Positions 15,147 through 18,305 of a DNA stretch of 18,305 bases are shown one piece after another. Below the pieces are notes generated by a model. It was given only the letters and a program-made list of their open reading frames with translations, made no database searches and was not told where the DNA came from. The DNA comes from DASYYE01 sp035946955 (GTDB taxonomy: Bacteria > Actinomycetota > Actinomycetes > Streptosporangiales > Streptosporangiaceae): the NCBI GenBank assembly GCA_035946955.1, contig DASYYE010000604.1:1-18305 (forward strand), in the 5' to 3' direction. The position numbers and the translations under genes are program-made. Position 1 is the stretch's first letter. Each line of letters opens with the position of its first letter.

Positions 15147-15677
15147 ATGTCACCGGGCATGATGGCGGTTAGCTCCCGGCCGCGGGCCGCCAAGCCGCGG
15201 TCAGCTAACCCGCGGGCCACTGATCCGCGGGCCGCCAGCCAGTTGGCACGGCAGATCATCTGCCTGCGGGTCGAGCACGAGCTGTGCGAGGGTAATGCGG
15301 ATGCCTTGGCCGAGGTGATGGACGCTCGCATGCGTGCGGCTATCCCGTTGCCCTGTTCCGTCGTCCTCGACCTGTCGGCCACGCCCGCTCTCGATGATTG
15401 CGTAAGTGCGGCACTGCAATCGCTCCACCAGTTGCTGGCGGGCAGCCTCGTGCACCTGTGGCTGGTCCTGCCAGGAGTCCAGGCTCGTGCGGCGTTCCTC
15501 AGTTGCTGCGCCGGGGAGGCCATCGGGCCGGACTCCATACATACAAGCGTGCGGACAGCGATGCTTGCCGCATATGCCAATCTTCCCGGGGCGGCCCTCG
15601 TTACCTCCGCCCATCGCGAGTTCCTCGCTCAGCCGCCCGAGTTGCTGGCCGTGCCTGACTGGTCTTCACCGCCGTAA
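15147..15677 (+). CDS. STAS-like (anti-sigma factor antagonist type) protein
   Basis: A 176-residue protein. After a low-complexity N-terminus with four PRxxx units (residues 12-31), one STAS-like domain follows: ICLRVEHELCEGNADALAEVMD, then SVVLDLSATPALDDCVSAALQSL, then VHLWLVLPGVQARAAF. In anti-sigma antagonists the segment after the conserved Asp is normally DSSG or DSTG and its Ser is phosphorylated; here it reads LDDC, with Asp84 at the expected phosphosite. ATG 15147 is preferred because third-position GC bias begins there; upstream ATGs at 15090 and 15096 lie in DNA of non-coding composition, and TACGAT at 15086-15091 could be the -10 element. No convincing ribosome binding site is seen. 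Similarity to STAS is moderate. Confidence 0.62.
   Translation: MSPGMMAVSSRPRAAKPRSANPRATDPRAASQLARQIICLRVEHELCEGNADALAEVMDARMRAAIPLPCSVVLDLSATPALDDCVSAALQSLHQLLAGSLVHLWLVLPGVQARAAFLSCCAGEAIGPDSIHTSVRTAMLAAYANLPGAALVTSAHREFLAQPPELLAVPDWSSPP
15180..15239 (+). repeat. Four tandem 15-bp units in the STAS-like gene
   Basis: Units begin at 15180, 15195, 15210 and 15225. Each starts CCGCGG and encodes Pro-Arg plus three variable residues (PRAAK, PRSAN, PRATD, PRAAS). Units 1, 3 and 4 are the most alike. In-frame period means copy-number change would lengthen the N-terminal tail without disrupting the domain. Confidence 0.8.
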
Positions 15678-15700
15678 CGCGGCCGGCTTACCGGCGGGCA

Positions 15701-15737
15701 CGGCAGCCGCAGAGCAACGCTCATGCTGCGGCTGCCG
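15701..15737 (+). terminator. Hairpin terminator after the STAS-like gene
   Basis: CGGCAGCCGCAG (15701-15712) pairs perfectly with CTGCGGCTGCCG (15726-15737) over a 13-nt loop, 24 bp after the stop codon. No T-tract. It may also stop transcripts of the facing CBS gene. Confidence 0.7.
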
Positions 15738-15874
15738 CACCTCGCCGTCCGGTATCGTGCGGTGCAATCTTCCCGGGACAGCTGTGCAGGCAACCTTCCC
15801 TTGCTGTCCGCGGGCGTTCCACCGCGTCCGGTCCATGGGCACGCCCCCGGTGCCTGCCGATGAGGTCGGTCTGG

Positions 15875-16492
15875 TTAGGGGGCCGAGTAGACCTTCCCGA
15901 CGAACTCGGCGACACGGAGCGGGTTGATGCTGTGCGCGATGTCGGCTTCGGTGATCATGCCGACCAGGCGGTGGTCGTCGATCACCGGCAGCCGCTTCAC
16001 CCGGTGGTCCTCCATCCGGCGCAGCGCCTCGCTCACCGGTGCGTCGGCCTCAATCCAGACAACGGACTCCTGGGCCAGGTCACCGGCCCGGACCTTGGCT
16101 GGGTCGCGGCCCTCGGCGATGCACTTCAGCACGATGTCGCCTTCGGTGAGCATGCCGTGCAGCCGGTTGTCCGTGCCGCAGATCGGCAGCGCACTGACAC
16201 CGAGGTCGCGCATCTTCTCCGCTGCCGTCCCGACGCTCTCCTCCGCGCTGACGCATTCCGATCCCCGGCGCATGATGTCTCGCGCCTTTCGCGGCGGGTA
16301 CGTCTGCGTGTGAGCCTCCAGGGCAGCGTATGCGCTGTCGACATCCTCATGCTTTCCTTGCCCAGACTTTTCGGCGTAGTACGCCTCGCCTAGCTGGCGC
16401 GCCAGCCTGCCGTGCTGCCGCCGGGCCTGGATTTCCATGAACCGCGCCTGGCCCACTGCCGCGCCGTGCTTGGCTTTGTCGAGCATGACCAT
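15875..16492 (-). CDS. CBS-domain pair protein with helical N-terminal extension
   Basis: A 205-residue cytosolic protein. Residues 1-60 form charged helices (LDKAKHGAAVGQARF, RQLGEAYYAEKSGQG), of a type otherwise seen as small stand-alone actinobacterial proteins. Two CBS motifs follow: about 70-125 (ARDIMRRG, ALPICGTDNRLHGMLTEGDIV) and about 137-190 (VSEALRRMEDHRVKRLPVIDDHRLVGMITEADI). CBS pairs bind adenosine nucleotides such as AMP, ATP or SAM and act as energy or ligand sensors; here no effector domain is attached, so it may act in trans. ATG 16492 has AAGGAGG just upstream. That ribosome binding site is part of a long-range inverted repeat in the leader. The gene is divergent from the YihY gene. 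Confidence 0.88.
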   Translation of the reverse strand: MVMLDKAKHGAAVGQARFMEIQARRQHGRLARQLGEAYYAEKSGQGKHEDVDSAYAALEAHTQTYPPRKARDIMRRGSECVSAEESVGTAAEKMRDLGVSALPICGTDNRLHGMLTEGDIVLKCIAEGRDPAKVRAGDLAQESVVWIEADAPVSEALRRMEDHRVKRLPVIDDHRLVGMITEADIAHSINPLRVAEFVGKVYSAP

Positions 16493-16620
16493 AACTCCTC
16501 CTTGGTCTGCGAGACTGCCTGCGGGTTCTTCCGATCCCTATGACGGTACGCCTGGCTGTTCTCACACAGACCAAGGGGGTGCAGGCATGCATCACCCCTC
16601 TCAGGCCAGGCGGTGATGCT
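16493..16620 (-). promoter_or_regulatory. Structured leader of the CBS gene with sequestered ribosome binding site
   Basis: Perfect complementary segments: CCTTGGTCTG (16576-16567) with CAGACCAAGG (16509-16500), which contains AAGG of the ribosome binding site; GCATCACC (16619-16612) with GGTGATGC (16596-16589); GGGGTG (16598-16593) with CACCCC (16581-16576); and CGCCTGGC (16612-16605) with GCCAGGCG (16556-16549). Several share bases, so alternative folds exclude each other, as in attenuators and riboswitches. The transcription start is unknown and no known riboswitch class was recognised. Confidence 0.4.
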
Positions 16621-16824
16621 TCGTACGGCCAGGCTTGGGATTGATTTCAAAATCACCGCGACGTTGCGAAAATCATGAGTATGGCGGAAATTTCGGTATA
16701 GGCCGGACAAGCGGGAGTTGCGGAGGATTCTGGAGATTATCAGCGTAGGTCGTGCGGCTTGCTGGGTGCCACGACCGGGGACAGTCAGGTCACGAGGTCC
16801 CATCCGCTTGACAGGGGGCGTGAC
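16621..16824. other. Intergenic region between divergent CBS and YihY genes
   Basis: No gene supported. A+T-rich for this genome; holds the dyad TGATTT/AAATCA (16642-16655) and AAAATCA at 16649-16655 and again at 16669-16675, 20 bp apart. TATAGG (16697-16702) could be a -10 element for the YihY gene but no matching -35 is seen. Confidence 0.35.
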
Positions 16825-17748
16825 ATGGCCGAGTCGGACACCACGCGGGAGGTGCCGTCGCAGGGCGGCGAGAGGGGCATGTCCGGCTGGCGCGCAACGC
16901 TGCAGACCACCGGGAAGAAGTTCGCACGTGACCGCTGCAGCATGGCCGCGGGAAGCCTGGCCTACCACTGGTTTCTCGCCCTGTTTCCAACGCTGATCGC
17001 GCTGCTCGGCCTGACCAGTTTGGTGCACTTCGGGACGGGCACGATGCACCGGCTGGTCAGCGGCCTGGACAAGGCCCTGCCGCCCGGCGCGGCCGGGGTC
17101 TTCACCCAGGCGGTCCAGAGCGCTGCCCGCCGGTCCGCCACAGGATCGGTCATAGCGGTCGTCGTCGGCCTCGTGGTTGCGCTGTGGGCTGCGTCGGGCG
17201 GCATGGTGGCACTGGAAACCGCTCTCGACACGGCCTACGAGGTACCTGACCGCAAGTTCGTGGCAAAGCGGGCGCGGACGATACCGCTCATGCTGGCAAC
17301 GGTCATCCTGGGCGGTGTCGCGGCGACGCTGATCGTATTCGGCGCGTCGATCGGCACAGGGATAGAAGGCCATCTGTCCTTCGGGCATACCGCCTTCCTG
17401 ATTGGGTGGACCGCCGCCCGCTGGGTGCTGACATTTATCCTGATAAGCCTGCTGTTCTCGTTCTACGAATATTACGCCCCTAACCGGCCCTCGGCACGGT
17501 GGCAGTGGGCCAGTACTGGCGGCCTGGTAAGCGCGGGTATTTTCCTGCTCGCCTCACTCGGTTTCTCCTTTTATGTGACCAAGTTCGGCTCATATGGCAG
17601 GACATATGGGGCACTCGCTGGTGTGGTCATCTTGCTGTTCTGGCTTTACCTGGCCGGAGTGGCCGTGCTGGTGGGCAGTGAGATGAACGCCCAGTCCGAG
17701 CTCGGCGCCACGGGGAAAGTGGGCAAGCACCGCGCAGAGGCCGCTTAG
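16825..17748 (+). CDS. YihY/BrkB family membrane protein
   Basis: A 307-residue integral membrane protein with about six hydrophobic segments. Family landmarks: an N-terminal cytosolic part ending in FARDRCSMAAGSLAYHWFLALFPTLIALLGL, the central AASGGMVALETALDTAYEVPDRKFVAKR region, SLLFSFYEYYAPN, and near the end YGALAGVVILLFWLYLAGVAVLVGSEMNA. The family was once called ribonuclease BN, an assignment since corrected; its members are membrane proteins of unclear transport or envelope role. ATG 16825 is chosen with AGGGGG 7 nt upstream; the longer frame start at 16759 has no family similarity before this point. The C-terminal tail is short and basic. It is monocistronic, followed by the DUF445 gene after a 69-bp gap. 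Confidence 0.92.
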   Translation: MAESDTTREVPSQGGERGMSGWRATLQTTGKKFARDRCSMAAGSLAYHWFLALFPTLIALLGLTSLVHFGTGTMHRLVSGLDKALPPGAAGVFTQAVQSAARRSATGSVIAVVVGLVVALWAASGGMVALETALDTAYEVPDRKFVAKRARTIPLMLATVILGGVAATLIVFGASIGTGIEGHLSFGHTAFLIGWTAARWVLTFILISLLFSFYEYYAPNRPSARWQWASTGGLVSAGIFLLASLGFSFYVTKFGSYGRTYGALAGVVILLFWLYLAGVAVLVGSEMNAQSELGATGKVGKHRAEAA

Positions 17749-17805
17749 GCCTGGTGGGGGGTCCTGTCCAGCTACAGGCTGCAAGGCATTGGCGACGCCT
17801 TGGGT

Positions 17806-17811
17806 TAGCCT
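17806..17811 (+). promoter_or_regulatory. -10 element of a probable leaderless promoter
   Basis: TAGCCT fits the actinobacterial TAnnnT -10 and lies exactly 6 bp before the GTG of the DUF445 gene, which has no ribosome binding site. Transcription would then start at or beside the start codon. No good -35 is visible. Confidence 0.4.
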
Positions 17812-17817
17812 GCCGCT

Positions 17818-18305
17818 GTGGAATCTGCCGAGACGACGTCCGCTCTCCCAGTACCGGGGCTCACACGTGAGTCGACGGCGTTGCGGGCGCGTCGTCTGAC
17901 CGTCGCGCGCAGGCGGGCCACCGCTTTCCTCGTAGCGGCAACGGCGCTGTTTGTGGCTGTGACCGTGGTCGGCGTCCATGGAACCCTCCTCGGCTACGTG
18001 CAGGCCGGCTCCGAGGCGGCCATGGTCGGAGGCGTTGCGGACTGGTTCGCGGTGACGGCCCTGTTCCGGCGTCCTCTTGGCCTGCCGATCCCGCACACTG
18101 CGCTGATCGTCGAGCGCAAAGATCAGTTCGCTGCCACGTTGGGCCAGTTCGTGCAGGAGAACTTCCTCAACGGCGATGTTCTTGCCGAGCGGATCCGCTC
18201 CGCCCGGCTCGTGCCCCGCCTGGCCGCCTGGCTGACCGGAGAGGCCAACGCGGCTGTGTTCGCTGGCCGCGCCGCGGATCTGCTGGTTACGGTGGCCGAG
18301 GCGTT
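17818..18305 (+). CDS. DUF445 family membrane protein (partial, C-terminus outside window)
   Basis: About 162 N-terminal residues, cut by the right edge. After a basic N-terminus (LRARRLTVARRRAT) comes one hydrophobic helix (FLVAATALFVAVTVV), then the DUF445 signature EAAMVGGVADWFAVTALFRRPLGLPIPHTALI, followed by KDQFAATLGQFVQENFL and helical segments. This family (YheB/YjiN type) consists of membrane-anchored proteins of unknown function. The start is GTG 17818: the frame has typical codon bias from there and there is no Shine-Dalgarno sequence, in keeping with a leaderless transcript. Confidence 0.88.
   Translation, partial: MESAETTSALPVPGLTRESTALRARRLTVARRRATAFLVAATALFVAVTVVGVHGTLLGYVQAGSEAAMVGGVADWFAVTALFRRPLGLPIPHTALIVERKDQFAATLGQFVQENFLNGDVLAERIRSARLVPRLAAWLTGEANAAVFAGRAADLLVTVAEA

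Noticed and set aside
16390..17388. Minus-strand frame of 332 codons spanning the CBS start, the intergenic region and the YihY gene
   Set aside because: Crosses three annotated regions, lacks any domain and is read against the clear YihY family sequence.

Overview
The window is high-GC DNA with strong G/C preference at third codon positions, GTG starts, a probable leaderless gene and typical actinobacterial families (membrane SpoIIE-type phosphatase, PRC-barrel and CBS stress-type proteins, DUF445, YihY). It most likely comes from the chromosome of a filamentous or soil actinomycete. Genus cannot be given from the sequence. No tRNA, rRNA, CRISPR array, transposase or phage gene was seen.

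Layout. (1) 1-638, minus strand: the N-terminal part of a PLP-dependent cysteine-synthase-family enzyme, running off the left edge, with a perfect 9-bp dyad over its start. (2) 639-1261: a gene-poor stretch holding the frameshifted C-terminal remnant of an alkaline-phosphatase/sulfatase-like protein and a palindrome close to a DasR site. (3) 1262-5390, plus strand: two secreted glycan hydrolases, a GH2 exo-beta-D-glucosaminidase (CsxA type) and a GH18 chitinase, which together would take chitin/chitosan to monomers; each is followed by a hairpin terminator. (4) 5495-7054, minus strand: a secreted protein with two PKD modules whose start lies behind a perfect hairpin and an eight-codon upstream ORF. 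(5) 7501-9284, plus strand: a membrane PP2C/SpoIIE-type phosphatase and a two-module PRC-barrel protein, followed by a minus-strand GNAT acetyltransferase pseudogene. (6) 9835-14088, plus strand: a tight three-gene operon (HlyD-like membrane-fusion protein, membrane family-2 glycosyltransferase, lipoprotein with a possible TIM-barrel fold) that looks like an exopolysaccharide synthesis and export unit. (7) 14246-17748: a DHFR/RibD-type reductase (minus), a STAS-like protein (plus), a CBS-pair protein (minus) and a YihY/BrkB membrane protein (plus), with several conspicuous inverted repeats in their intergenic regions. (8) 17818 to the right edge: start of a DUF445 membrane protein with no 5' leader.

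How the parts may fit. The best candidate for an under-described system is the 9835-14088 operon. It couples a processive-type GT2 synthase to an HlyD-like adaptor, an arrangement that recalls Alg8/Alg44 of alginate synthesis, and adds a translationally coupled surface lipoprotein. The polymer is unknown. The chitin/chitosan hydrolases some 4 kb away could be nutritional or could act on an aminosugar polymer, but nothing in the sequence ties them to the operon. The phosphatase and the STAS-like protein belong to families that work together in partner-switching; here the STAS site that is normally phosphorylated appears to be Asp. The leader of the CBS gene holds several mutually complementary segments, one covering the ribosome binding site, and is a good candidate for RNA-level control.
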